From positions 1-23,952 of the forward strand of contig JABCSP010000007.1 in the NCBI GenBank assembly GCA_018238825.1: a stretch of DNA of 23,952 nt, read 5' to 3'. Position numbers and translations under genes: made by a program. A model generated the notes under the pieces. The model was given only the letters and a program-made list of their open reading frames with translations, ran no database searches and was not told the origin of the DNA. Origin of the DNA: Candidatus Thorarchaeota archaeon. GTDB taxonomy: Archaea > Asgardarchaeota > Thorarchaeia > Thorarchaeales > Thorarchaeaceae. Every line of letters starts with the position of its first letter. Within the stretch, counting starts at the first letter, position 1. This document shows positions 8,789 to 15,748 of the stretch, in pieces.

Positions 8789-9160
8789 ATGTCACCTACA
8801 GAGAAATTCAAGTACAAACAGGTTATTGCCGTCAGAACTGATCTTGGCATGAGTAAAGGGAAGATGGCTGTACAGGTTGCTCACGGTTCGGTAAGTGCTG
8901 CAGAGAGAGCTCGTGTTACCAAGCAAGAAGAATGGCGTGCGTGGATGAGAGAGGGTCAGAAGAAAGTGGCAGTTAAAGTGATATCAGAAGAAGAGGTTTT
9001 GGAATTAAGACGTCAAGCTATCACACATAGCCTTCCACACGCAATTATCAGAGATGCCGGAATGACAGAATTACCTCCTGGAACTCTAACTGTAATTGGC
9101 ATCGGACCAGCAAAGACTCAAGCGGTTGATGCAGTAACAAAGGATTTGAAATTGTTATAG
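8789..9160 (+). CDS. pth2: Peptidyl-tRNA hydrolase, type 2 (Pth2)
   Basis: This 123-residue protein matches the archaeal/eukaryotic Pth2 family over its full length. It begins YKQVIAVRTDLGMSKGKMA, continues VQVAHGSVSA, and ends with SLPHAIIRDAGMTELPPGT followed by TVIGIGPA. The enzyme cleaves the ester bond of peptidyl-tRNAs released from stalled ribosomes, recycling tRNA in the cytoplasm. The stop codon lies 10 bases before the truD start, so the two are almost certainly co-transcribed. The MSPTEKF leader is short and slightly variable, as is usual. Confidence 0.95.
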   Translation: MSPTEKFKYKQVIAVRTDLGMSKGKMAVQVAHGSVSAAERARVTKQEEWRAWMREGQKKVAVKVISEEEVLELRRQAITHSLPHAIIRDAGMTELPPGTLTVIGIGPAKTQAVDAVTKDLKLL

Positions 9161-9170
9161 AGGGATTTCT

Positions 9171-10511
9171 TTGAAAGAAGCTCATCCGCTAGAGAAGACA
9201 GTTGGGATAGAGCTTTATTCATCAGATTGTGCTGGTATTGGTGGAAAACTAAAAACAAGATATGAGGATTTTCTTGTTGAAGAGATAACCGCCAATAAAG
9301 AACTTCTACCAATCAAGGATTGGCTGAATAGACCACTCGGTGAACCCACGCTTCAGGGAAAAAAGACGAAATACGTCACATTCACAGTTCAAAAGATGGG
9401 ATTATCCACTATGGATGTTTCCACTATCATTGCCTCCTCTTTGAGGCTTCCACGAAACTTGGTTAGCTATGCAGGTCTCAAGGATAAACGTGCTGTTACT
9501 GTTCAAAGAATGTCAGCTCCAACTCGTGCAGCTAGTGGCTTGGGCGCACTAGAGTTATCTAACATTGAGATACGCGATATCGAGTATTCACGCCGTCTTG
9601 TGCAAATTGGAGAGCTCTGGGGAAATCGATTTACGATTTTACTTCGTGATTTAGATGTATCATTAGAAACAGCACTAGAAGTCGCAGACGAGGTTCAGTC
9701 TTCACCGTTACTCAACTACTTTGGGGTTCAACGCTTCGGTATTGCTCGTGCGAATACGCATATTGCAGGTAAATTTCTTATCAAGCGTGATTTTGAGGGG
9801 ATGACACGATCAATATTATGCACACCAGGTGAGTACGAAGACCAAGAACTCCTTGATGCTAGAGCTGAGCTTGCAGACAACTTGGTTCCTACTAAGAAGA
9901 TTATTGATGCATTTACTAAAGACTTGCATTATGAACGGGTTGTTATGTATGAACTCATGAAACAACCTAGTGAGTTCAAACGTGCTGTGTCAAGGATTTC
10001 GCCGAGAATCCTTACTCTAATGGTCCATGCATACCAATCATATCTATTCAATCGTATGCTGAGTACGCGAGTGAAGAATGGACTTTCCCATGTGATTCCA
10101 GAACCTGGCGATTTCTTGATTGCTTTAGACGAAATACATTCTGGTCGAGATTCTTGGATATATGTCACTGAGTCAACGTTGGAAGAACGCAGACAACAAG
10201 TATCGAAGATGGAATATGCATTAGCCCTACAATCTCCTGGGTATGCCACACATATTCCCCCTACGAACCAATCAGAAATATTGAAAGAAATTCTAAAAAC
10301 TGAAGAGATTTCACTCAAAGACTTTAGAAACCCACAGATGAGGTCTCTTGACGCACCAGGGGGGCTACACCGCACCTCGATATCTTTGTCTGATTGGGAG
10401 GCTTCAATAAAGGATGATGGCCTCTTAGTAAAGTTTAGCCTTAGAAAAGGGTCCTATGCTACGATTGTACTGCGCGAGTTGATGAAGAACCATCCACTCA
10501 ATCGAATTTAG
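9171..10511 (+). CDS. truD: tRNA pseudouridine synthase D (TruD)
   Basis: This 446-residue archaeal-type TruD makes pseudouridine at tRNA position 13. The catalytic motif is AGLKDKRAVTVQ with Asp105 as nucleophile. Other family blocks are YEDFLVEEI (residues 28-36), GNRFTILLRDL and LLNYFGVQRFGIAR, plus a C-terminal segment beginning near MRSLDAPGG. The likely start is TTG at 9171, with an AGGG/GAGG Shine-Dalgarno overlapping the pth2 stop seven bases upstream. A non-ATG start is therefore well supported. It is in an operon with pth2 and ends 4 bp from the convergent KH/zinc gene. Confidence 0.95.
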   Translation: MKEAHPLEKTVGIELYSSDCAGIGGKLKTRYEDFLVEEITANKELLPIKDWLNRPLGEPTLQGKKTKYVTFTVQKMGLSTMDVSTIIASSLRLPRNLVSYAGLKDKRAVTVQRMSAPTRAASGLGALELSNIEIRDIEYSRRLVQIGELWGNRFTILLRDLDVSLETALEVADEVQSSPLLNYFGVQRFGIARANTHIAGKFLIKRDFEGMTRSILCTPGEYEDQELLDARAELADNLVPTKKIIDAFTKDLHYERVVMYELMKQPSEFKRAVSRISPRILTLMVHAYQSYLFNRMLSTRVKNGLSHVIPEPGDFLIALDEIHSGRDSWIYVTESTLEERRQQVSKMEYALALQSPGYATHIPPTNQSEILKEILKTEEISLKDFRNPQMRSLDAPGGLHRTSISLSDWEASIKDDGLLVKFSLRKGSYATIVLRELMKNHPLNRI

Positions 10512-10515
10512 GTTC

Positions 10516-11103
10516 TCAGAAACGCCTCTCACTTAGAGATTTCATTTTCTCATCGAACTCATCCGGTTCTTCACTGTCATCGTGCTCAGGCTTTCTTCGA
10601 TCATCCTGATACTCAAAAAGGACTGATTCACCCATAATTGCTGAGATAATCTCTCTTAGTTCATCATTGCTGTATTTGATACGCTCGCGGTCTTCCTCAC
10701 GAAGCATTACAATATTCTCTTTCGTACCGTCTGGTGACCAAAGACTATTCACACCCACCTCATTCACAGGAGTTATGAATTCTCGAACTATCCGACGTAG
10801 TTTTGGAGCCCCCTCGATAATAATTAGCTCTCCATACTCGTCAGTTATTTCTTGTATCAGGGTTTCTTCAGCGAGCAGTAATTCTTTGTTATTCTTTTTT
10901 ACAACAAGAATTAGACGGCTTCCAGCAGTGGCAGCTTTTCGAAGGGTCAATCCATCTAAGCTTGGATACTGCTTTTCTTTCTCTAGTATCCACTTGCTAA
11001 ACTGAATATCAAACTCAGTGATTTCTCCGCGATCAAGCTTTGCTTGGCAGTTTGGACATAACATGTCCGATTCTATGTCGAAGTTACAGACCGGTAGTCG
11101 CAT
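10516..11103 (-). CDS. Archaeal KH-domain protein with N-terminal zinc site (NusA-like)
   Basis: This 195-residue protein starts MRLPVCNFDIESDMLCPNC, giving Cys6, Cys16 and Cys19 as a partial zinc site. KH-like segments follow (ELLLAEETLIQEI, ELIIIEGAPKLRRIVREF) and the block GVNSLWSPDGT. This is the layout I associate with a conserved archaeal family annotated as NusA-like or transcription-elongation-related RNA-binding protein. The C-terminal ~40 residues are acidic and variable. The start at 11103 is supported by GAGG about nine bases upstream. The frame stays open upstream to the Alba stop and there encodes a further CPHC, but without ATG, GTG or TTG. It is likely co-transcribed with alba (69-bp gap). 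The exact function is not established by sequence. Confidence 0.7.
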   Translation of the reverse strand: MRLPVCNFDIESDMLCPNCQAKLDRGEITEFDIQFSKWILEKEKQYPSLDGLTLRKAATAGSRLILVVKKNNKELLLAEETLIQEITDEYGELIIIEGAPKLRRIVREFITPVNEVGVNSLWSPDGTKENIVMLREEDRERIKYSNDELREIISAIMGESVLFEYQDDRRKPEHDDSEEPDEFDEKMKSLSERRF

Positions 11104-11172
11104 TTGTTCATCCTCGCTATTTTCGAAGTCACAGTGCGGACAGGACCTCGGGCGAGGAATTGTTAGTGCTGT

Positions 11173-11508
11173 CTATTTTGAAAGCGTAATGTCAATTGTT
11201 GACACGTTAAGGTCACTACCTTTGTCGGTTTGAACAGTGGTAGTATCGATTTCGATGCTTTTTACAACGAGATCGATCATGAACCTGTGACGTGTAATCT
11301 CTGCGACATCTACGGCACGACTGATTAGTCGGCCCCTTGCTTTAATGACGACTTCATTTGCACCTTTATTGAACAATGTGACACAGGCCAAGACATAGGA
11401 CATGACATTCTTATTACCTACTAGTATGCAGTCCATGCCAGTGCTATCCCGCAGTTTTCCCTCAGATTTCTTACTGCTGGATGGTTTGCCAGTGTTTTCC
11501 TCCGTCAC
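11173..11508 (-). CDS. albA: Alba DNA/RNA-binding chromatin protein
   Basis: This is a 111-residue Alba protein. The fold-defining segments are ILVGNKNVMSYVLACVTLF, then NEVVIKARGRLISRAVDVAEI, then the strand KSIEIDTT. Alba dimers coat DNA and RNA in many archaea. GTG at 11508 is the start, with GGAG nine bases upstream. The N-terminal ~24 residues (EENTGKPSSSKKSEGK) are a hydrophilic tail beyond the usual core. An internal Met at MDCILVG would give the bare core. It lies upstream of the KH/zinc gene on the same strand and is divergent from the beta-CASP gene. Confidence 0.92.
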   Translation of the reverse strand: MTEENTGKPSSSKKSEGKLRDSTGMDCILVGNKNVMSYVLACVTLFNKGANEVVIKARGRLISRAVDVAEITRHRFMIDLVVKSIEIDTTTVQTDKGSDLNVSTIDITLSK

Positions 11509-11669
11509 CCGACGTCTCTCCGCCTACAACTGTAGCCTTTCTCAGTAATGATAATGTTAGTATCTGATATAGATTTCGTTTCGAACCAATAATCAAGATA
11601 TGACAAACATGCTAATTAGGAAAGGCTTTTCTTAGCAGCTTGAAGACAAACAAAAGGAAGTAACAACTC

Positions 11670-12935
11670 ATGGCACAACTCACATTTCTAGGCTCCTGCA
11701 GAGAAGTTGGTCGTTCAGGATTTTATCTTGAGGAGAAAAATGAAAGTATTCTAGTAGACTATGGTGTCAAGTTCACAAATCCCCCCTCATTTCCAGATAT
11801 GATTCCTACTGACAATCTTCAGGGTATTGCCATCACGCACGCTCATCTTGACCACTCTGGTGGAGTACCTCGAATTCTTCGAGAAACAGATGCATCTTTA
11901 TTCTGTACTCCTGCAACACGAGACCTAAGCTTACTCCTCCTTAAGGACATGTACAAGATCTCTCGAGGACGGTTACCCTATGATAAGAAGGATATCGCAC
12001 TAGTGCGAAGTCAGTGTCAGGCTACCCCCTATGAGCAGACCGTACCGTTAGGTCATCCCTTTGAATTGACATTGTTCAATGCAGGTCATATTCCTGGCAG
12101 TTCTATGGTGTCAATCAGAGTGAATGGCAAGAGAATCTTATTCACAGGTGACTTCAATGCAACCGAGTCTCAATTGAATCCAGGAGCTCGAAAGAACCTT
12201 CCCAAGCACGATGTTGTCGTCACAGAGAGTACATACGCACGCAGAATTAATCCCCCTCGAGAAAAGACGGAAGAGGGACTTGTTGATACTGTATTGGAAA
12301 CCCTTGAACGTGGGGGCGCTGCATTGATTCCCGCCTTTGGTGTTGGTCGAAGTCAGGAAATAATGTGTATCCTGGAGCAGAGCAATATTCCACGAAAATA
12401 TCCTATCTATGTTGATGGAATGGCAAGAGCAGTCAACGATATACTGACACGACATCCTGAGTATCTCCAAAGCCCAAAGTCATTCCAACGAGCAGTGAAA
12501 CGCTCAATTACTATTCATGATAATCGTGAACGGACAAATGCAGTCAAGAAGGGTGGAATCATCATCTCTCCTGCGGGTATGCTCAAAGGCGGAGCATCGC
12601 ATCTCTACTTCAAGATGATGCATGATAATCCAAAGAATTCAATCATCTTTGTGAGCTATCAGATTCCAGGAACCCCCGGTGCAGAGCTGCTTGCTACAGG
12701 AAAAGTAACTGTTAGCAATCGAGAGTTTGAAGTGATCGCCGATGTTCGTCAACATCATCTCTCATCCCACTCTGATTCTAGAGGAATGCTAGACATGCTG
12801 ATGAAAATACCTGGTGAACCTGAATTCTACACGGTTCATGGTGAGTCTGAGTCATGTGAGGCACTTGTTGAAAAGTTAGAGAAGAAGGGGCGAAAAGCCC
12901 ATGTTGGAGAGCTAAATGAAACAGTTGAGATCTAG
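11670..12935 (+). CDS. Beta-CASP metallo-beta-lactamase ribonuclease (aCPSF2-like, no KH domain)
   Basis: The metallo-beta-lactamase signature is THAHLDHSGG (H57, H59, D61, H62). Further zinc ligands are likely in FNAGHIPGSS and LFTGDFNA. The beta-CASP cap follows (ALIPAFGVGRSQEIM, YVDGMARAVNDI, IIISPAGMLKGGASH) and then the C-terminal histidine motifs SSHSDSRG and TVHGESE. At 421 residues it lacks the two N-terminal KH domains of aCPSF1, so it fits the aCPSF2 group of archaeal RNases acting on RNA 3' ends and 5' ends. Its stop codon and that of the opposite eL38 gene share the tetramer CTAG at 12932-12935. Confidence 0.9.
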   Translation: MAQLTFLGSCREVGRSGFYLEEKNESILVDYGVKFTNPPSFPDMIPTDNLQGIAITHAHLDHSGGVPRILRETDASLFCTPATRDLSLLLLKDMYKISRGRLPYDKKDIALVRSQCQATPYEQTVPLGHPFELTLFNAGHIPGSSMVSIRVNGKRILFTGDFNATESQLNPGARKNLPKHDVVVTESTYARRINPPREKTEEGLVDTVLETLERGGAALIPAFGVGRSQEIMCILEQSNIPRKYPIYVDGMARAVNDILTRHPEYLQSPKSFQRAVKRSITIHDNRERTNAVKKGGIIISPAGMLKGGASHLYFKMMHDNPKNSIIFVSYQIPGTPGAELLATGKVTVSNREFEVIADVRQHHLSSHSDSRGMLDMLMKIPGEPEFYTVHGESESCEALVEKLEKKGRKAHVGELNETVEI

Positions 12936-13150
12936 TCTTCTTCTGATTTTTCAGCTCTAGCTTCTACAATCTGGCATTTGACCTGTTGTAGAACCTCTTC
13001 AGCCTTCTGGGGGTCAAGAACAATTGTATAGAGGTATCTGCTTGTGCGGAGTTTAAGCTTCACTTTATCGCTTGCTCTCTTAACACGACACTCCTCTGCA
13101 TCCTCAGTCATTTCGAGGAACTTGTCAACATCAGTGATTTGCTTTGGCAT
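12932..13150 (-). CDS. rpl38e: Ribosomal protein eL38
   Basis: The 72-residue product begins MPKQITDVDKFLEMTED and contains the family core KLKLRTSRYLYTIVLDPQKAEE. eL38 is a small large-subunit protein known from eukaryotes and TACK/Asgard archaea, so it is a useful lineage marker. The open frame extends upstream to 13297, but that part runs through the tRNA-Val gene, so the start must be the ATG at 13150-13148. A weak GGGGT lies upstream. It follows the tRNA 3' end by 29 bp on the same strand, suggesting one transcript with eL40 and the tRNA. Confidence 0.93.
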   Translation of the reverse strand: MPKQITDVDKFLEMTEDAEECRVKRASDKVKLKLRTSRYLYTIVLDPQKAEEVLQQVKCQIVEARAEKSEED

Positions 13151-13197
13151 TGAAATACCCCATTTTGCTGTTGTTTGGGTGGTGGGCCGGACGAGAT

Positions 13198-13226
13198 TTG
13201 TTCCAATTCGGGAATTCCCGAAAAGT
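13198..13226 (-). other. tRNA-Val intron 2 (29 nt, inside the T-loop, position 58/59)
   Basis: A noncanonical intron splits the T-loop. The central helix GTTC/GAAC has four base pairs, flanked by three-base bulges GAA and AAA, and the inner hairpin is the perfect palindrome TTCGGGAATTCCCGAA (13207-13222). Cutting each bulge after its second base restores the canonical T-loop TTCGAAT. A shift of one base (59/60) gives the same mature RNA. The bulge rule favours 58/59. Confidence 0.82.
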
Positions 13227-13247
13227 TCGAACTCGTGGCCTTCGCCA

Positions 13248-13280
13248 CTTTCAAAACTGGTCAAATGAATGACCAATATC
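13248..13280 (-). other. tRNA-Val intron 1 (33 nt, position 37/38)
   Basis: Canonical archaeal position, after A37. A bulge-helix-bulge forms: outer helix CGCC/GGCG, central 4-bp helix TTCA/TGAA, bulges CAG and AGT of three bases each cut after the second base, and an inner hairpin built on TGGTCA/TGACCA. This predicts cleavage by the archaeal splicing endonuclease EndA. Confidence 0.88.
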
Positions 13281-13342
13281 TGTGAAGGCGACGTCATAAC
13301 CGGGCTAGACCACCGGCCCGTATATGTCGGCTTTTCAGAAGA

Positions 13343-13501
13343 TTACTTCTTTGCACGCCTCTTTGGTCTGAGGTCCTTTGTTTTACATTTCCTGCACTTC
13401 TTTGCTTTCAGTGGATTTGTTGCACCACAGTTTCGGCAAATTGACTTGTACAGCAAATAGTGCTGTGCTAACCTACGTTTTTCGATGTCAGCTACTGGCA
13501 T
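13343..13501 (-). CDS. rpl40e: Ribosomal protein eL40
   Basis: This is a 52-residue zinc-ribbon ribosomal protein. It reads MPVADIEKRRLAQHYLLYKS at the N-terminus and then holds CRNCGATNP and KKCRKCKTKDLRPKRR (CX2C...CX2C), the archaeal eL40 pattern. GAGG lies eight bases before this ATG. A second ATG immediately upstream (13504-13502) is also possible. In eukaryotes the same protein is made as a ubiquitin fusion. Here it stands alone. It heads a likely eL40 / tRNA-Val / eL38 transcript. Confidence 0.95.
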   Translation of the reverse strand: MPVADIEKRRLAQHYLLYKSICRNCGATNPLKAKKCRKCKTKDLRPKRRAKK

Positions 13502-13547
13502 CATTAAGACCTCATATTATAGAAGACACACAGAGTATTCTCTGATT

Positions 13548-13585
13548 AGCCCGCTCGGGCTTTCCACAAGTATTCTGTTTTAAAA
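13548..13585 (-). promoter_or_regulatory. eL40 promoter TATA box and 5'-end hairpin
   Basis: TTTTAAAA (13578-13585) is a good TATA box for the eL40 transcript. About 25 bases downstream the strand reads AGCCCG-AG-CGGGCT (13561-13548), a perfect six-base inverted repeat placed where transcription should begin. It may be a 5'-end stem or a protein site. No terminator-like T-run follows it. Confidence 0.45.
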
Positions 13586-13658
13586 GCTTGCGCTCCAACC
13601 TTGCCCGATGTTCTATTGAGCAGGTCCATCTTATTGATAGACCCAACTCAACTGACTT

Positions 13659-14528
13659 CTACATATTCTCTTTTAGGAGTCGTGCGACATCACTTGGTTT
13701 TTCAGCTACTGGAATCCCAGCATCGTTCATTGCTTTAATCTTAGCAGCTGCTGTTCCTGAACTACCACTGATGATAGCTCCGGCATGTCCCATTCTCTTA
13801 CCTGGAGGTGCGGTTCTCCCAGCGATGAATCCAACCACGGGGAGGTCGTAGTTCTTTTTGATATAGGCTGCTGCACGTTCTTCGGCATCTCCACCAATCT
13901 CACCAACAACAACTAGAGCTTTAGTATCCTTGTCCTGCTCGAACAACTTGACAGCTTCAATTGTTGTGAGTCCAACACAAGGGTCTCCACCAAGCCCGAG
14001 GGCTGTGGAAATACCAATGCCTGCATTAGTCATTCCTGCTGCAATCTCGTAGGTGAGTGTTCCACTACGTGACATTAGACCGACATTACCCGCAGAAAAG
14101 ACATGGCCTGGCATGATAGCAACTTTCTGTTTAGCACCAGGTGTAATAACTCCTGGAGTGTTAGGACCAATAACGGTGATTCCCTTTCTTTTTGCTTCGT
14201 GAATCATTCGAATCTCGTCCTTTACAGGAACATGTTCTGTAATCACAACAACCGGATTCAGATCTGCTGCAATCGCTTCCATTGCAGCATCACCTGCAAA
14301 GGGTGCTGGTACAAAAATGATTGATGCTGTTGCATCATGAGCATCCTTAGCTTCTCTGACACTGTCAAATACAGGAATTCCATGAATGCTTTCTCCGGCC
14401 TTTCCTGGAGTCACACCAGCTACTATCTTTGTTCCATATTCAAGCATAGAACCAGAATGGAATGTTCCCTGACCACCAGTAATACCCTGTACAATTACCC
14501 TAGTATCTTTGTCAACCAAAATCGCCAT
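13659..14528 (-). CDS. sucD: Succinyl-CoA synthetase (ADP/GDP-forming) alpha subunit
   Basis: This 289-residue subunit has the CoA-binding N-terminus (VDKDTRVIVQGITGGQGTFH and VTPGKAGESIHGIPVFDSV), the block IGPNTPGVITPGAKQKVAIM, and the phosphorylated active-site histidine in MGHAGAIISGSSGTAAAK (H248). With SucC it interconverts succinyl-CoA and succinate with nucleotide phosphorylation in the citrate cycle. The ATG at 14528-14526 directly abuts the sucC stop at 14531-14529, so translation is probably coupled. Length and motifs are complete, with nothing unusual. Confidence 0.96.
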   Translation of the reverse strand: MAILVDKDTRVIVQGITGGQGTFHSGSMLEYGTKIVAGVTPGKAGESIHGIPVFDSVREAKDAHDATASIIFVPAPFAGDAAMEAIAADLNPVVVITEHVPVKDEIRMIHEAKRKGITVIGPNTPGVITPGAKQKVAIMPGHVFSAGNVGLMSRSGTLTYEIAAGMTNAGIGISTALGLGGDPCVGLTTIEAVKLFEQDKDTKALVVVGEIGGDAEERAAAYIKKNYDLPVVGFIAGRTAPPGKRMGHAGAIISGSSGTAAAKIKAMNDAGIPVAEKPSDVARLLKENM

Positions 14529-15674
14529 CTAAGCAACCTCCTTTGCGAGCTCTACTATTTTAGAAGCTGCATCTTCCATTGTTTTGAGAAATGGAATTCC
14601 TGCTTTGGTGAGTAACTCTTGCCCCTCTTCTTCATTAGTTCCAACCATTCTGATGACTAGAGGAACTTTGATGTCTCCATCATCTCGAGCGGAAAGGATT
14701 CCCTTTGCGACATCATCGCATCGAGTGATGCCGGCCATGATGTTCACAAGAATTGCTTTCACATTCGAATACATCATTGCAATCTCGATACCTCTCTCAA
14801 CTCTCTCTGCATCAGCTCCACCACCAAGGTCGAGAAATGTACTGGCCTTTCCACCATAAACCGATACTGCATCCAGTGTTGCCATTGTGAGACCTGCACC
14901 ATTGCAAATACACGCAATATTTCCATCAAGCTCGACATATGCCATATCGTTCTCGGTTGCCAGACGTTCTCTCTCGTTCTGTTCTACAGGTTCTCGCTTA
15001 ATCTTCTCAATGAAGTCCTTGTGCCTGTAGAGTGAATTGTCATCAATATTCAATCGTGCATCAGCAGCTAGGAATCGTCCATCTTTTGCAAGGATTAGGG
15101 GGTTGATCTCAGTGAGTTCTACATCGAACGCATCAACAATATTCCAGAGTTTCAGGAAGAAACTGCCTAACTGGTTGATCTGTTTACCCTTGAATCCCAT
15201 TGCAATAGCCATCTCACGAGCCTCATATGCCTGGAAACCAAGACTTGGATCTACATGCATTTTGACAATCTTCTCTGGGCTCTCTTCAGCCAATTCCTCA
15301 ATTGACATTCCTCCCGCAGCACTACCAATCACGACATACTTTCGTTCGTTTCTATCAATAGTGATACCCGCATAGATTTCCTGCTGAATATCGAGCTTCT
15401 CTTCAATGAGAACCGCTTCTACTGGCAAGTCATTGATTCTCATTGCCAGAATTTCTTCAGCGAATTTCTCCGCTTCTTCAGGTGTATCTGCGAATTTTAC
15501 TCCCCCTGCCTTTCCTCTCTTTCCAGAAAGAACCAGTGCCTTTACAACAACTGGCTTGCCCACCTCTATAGCACGTTTCTTTGCTTCTGCAGATGTTTTT
15601 GCAAAACCACCTGGTGGCGTAGGCATCTTGAAGGTTCGGAAGATTTCCTTCGCTTCATGTTCAAATAGCTTCAT
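14529..15674 (-). CDS. sucC: Succinyl-CoA synthetase beta subunit
   Basis: This 381-residue ATP-grasp subunit starts MKLFEHEAKEIFRTFKMPTP. It has the grasp segment KPVVVKALVLSGKRGKAGGV, the metal/ligand block VELTEINPLI, and the C-terminal ligase domain NGAGLTMATLDAV with TFLDLGGGA and LVNIMAGITRCDDVA. It pairs with SucD, whose gene follows with no gap. The start is preceded by GGTG eight bases upstream. It is on the same strand as the helicase-like gene lower in the operon map, which is separated on its 5' side by 74 bp. Confidence 0.96.
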   Translation of the reverse strand: MKLFEHEAKEIFRTFKMPTPPGGFAKTSAEAKKRAIEVGKPVVVKALVLSGKRGKAGGVKFADTPEEAEKFAEEILAMRINDLPVEAVLIEEKLDIQQEIYAGITIDRNERKYVVIGSAAGGMSIEELAEESPEKIVKMHVDPSLGFQAYEAREMAIAMGFKGKQINQLGSFFLKLWNIVDAFDVELTEINPLILAKDGRFLAADARLNIDDNSLYRHKDFIEKIKREPVEQNERERLATENDMAYVELDGNIACICNGAGLTMATLDAVSVYGGKASTFLDLGGGADAERVERGIEIAMMYSNVKAILVNIMAGITRCDDVAKGILSARDDGDIKVPLVIRMVGTNEEEGQELLTKAGIPFLKTMEDAASKIVELAKEVA

Positions 15675-15748
15675 TGATTTTCACCGCACCAAGACTTGAC
15701 AACTAGTCTAAGGTCTAGGCGGGGCACGAATCTACTTCCGTAAAAATG

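Larger units (their letters stand above)
13180..13319 (-). tRNA. trnV-CAC: tRNA-Val (anticodon CAC) with two introns and encoded CCA
   Basis: The acceptor arms GGGCCGG (13319-13313) and CCGGCCC (13190-13184) pair perfectly, followed by discriminator A13183 and CCA (13182-13180). U8 and a D-arm GTC...GAC with GG in the loop follow. The anticodon stem TCGCC/GGCGA (13291-13287, 13246-13242) encloses TTCACA plus T, with anticodon CAC at 13284-13282. The T-stem ACGAG/CTCGT (13236-13232, 13195-13191) encloses a loop that becomes TTCGAAT after splicing. Removing the 33-nt and 29-nt introns leaves 78 nt including CCA, with a variable loop of AGGCC. The gene lies between eL40 (23-bp gap) and eL38 on the same strand. 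Confidence 0.92.

Noticed and set aside
13207..13248. Strong palindromes (TTCGGGAATTCCCGAA, GTTCGAAC, GTGGC...GCCAC) read as terminator or operator
   Set aside because: They are fully explained as intron hairpin, bulge-helix-bulge central helix and the anticodon-stem region of the intron-containing tRNA-Val.
13151..13297. N-terminal extension of eL38 to an ATG at 13297
   Set aside because: The extension lies inside the tRNA-Val gene and eL38 homologues begin at MPK. The ATG at 13150 is correct.
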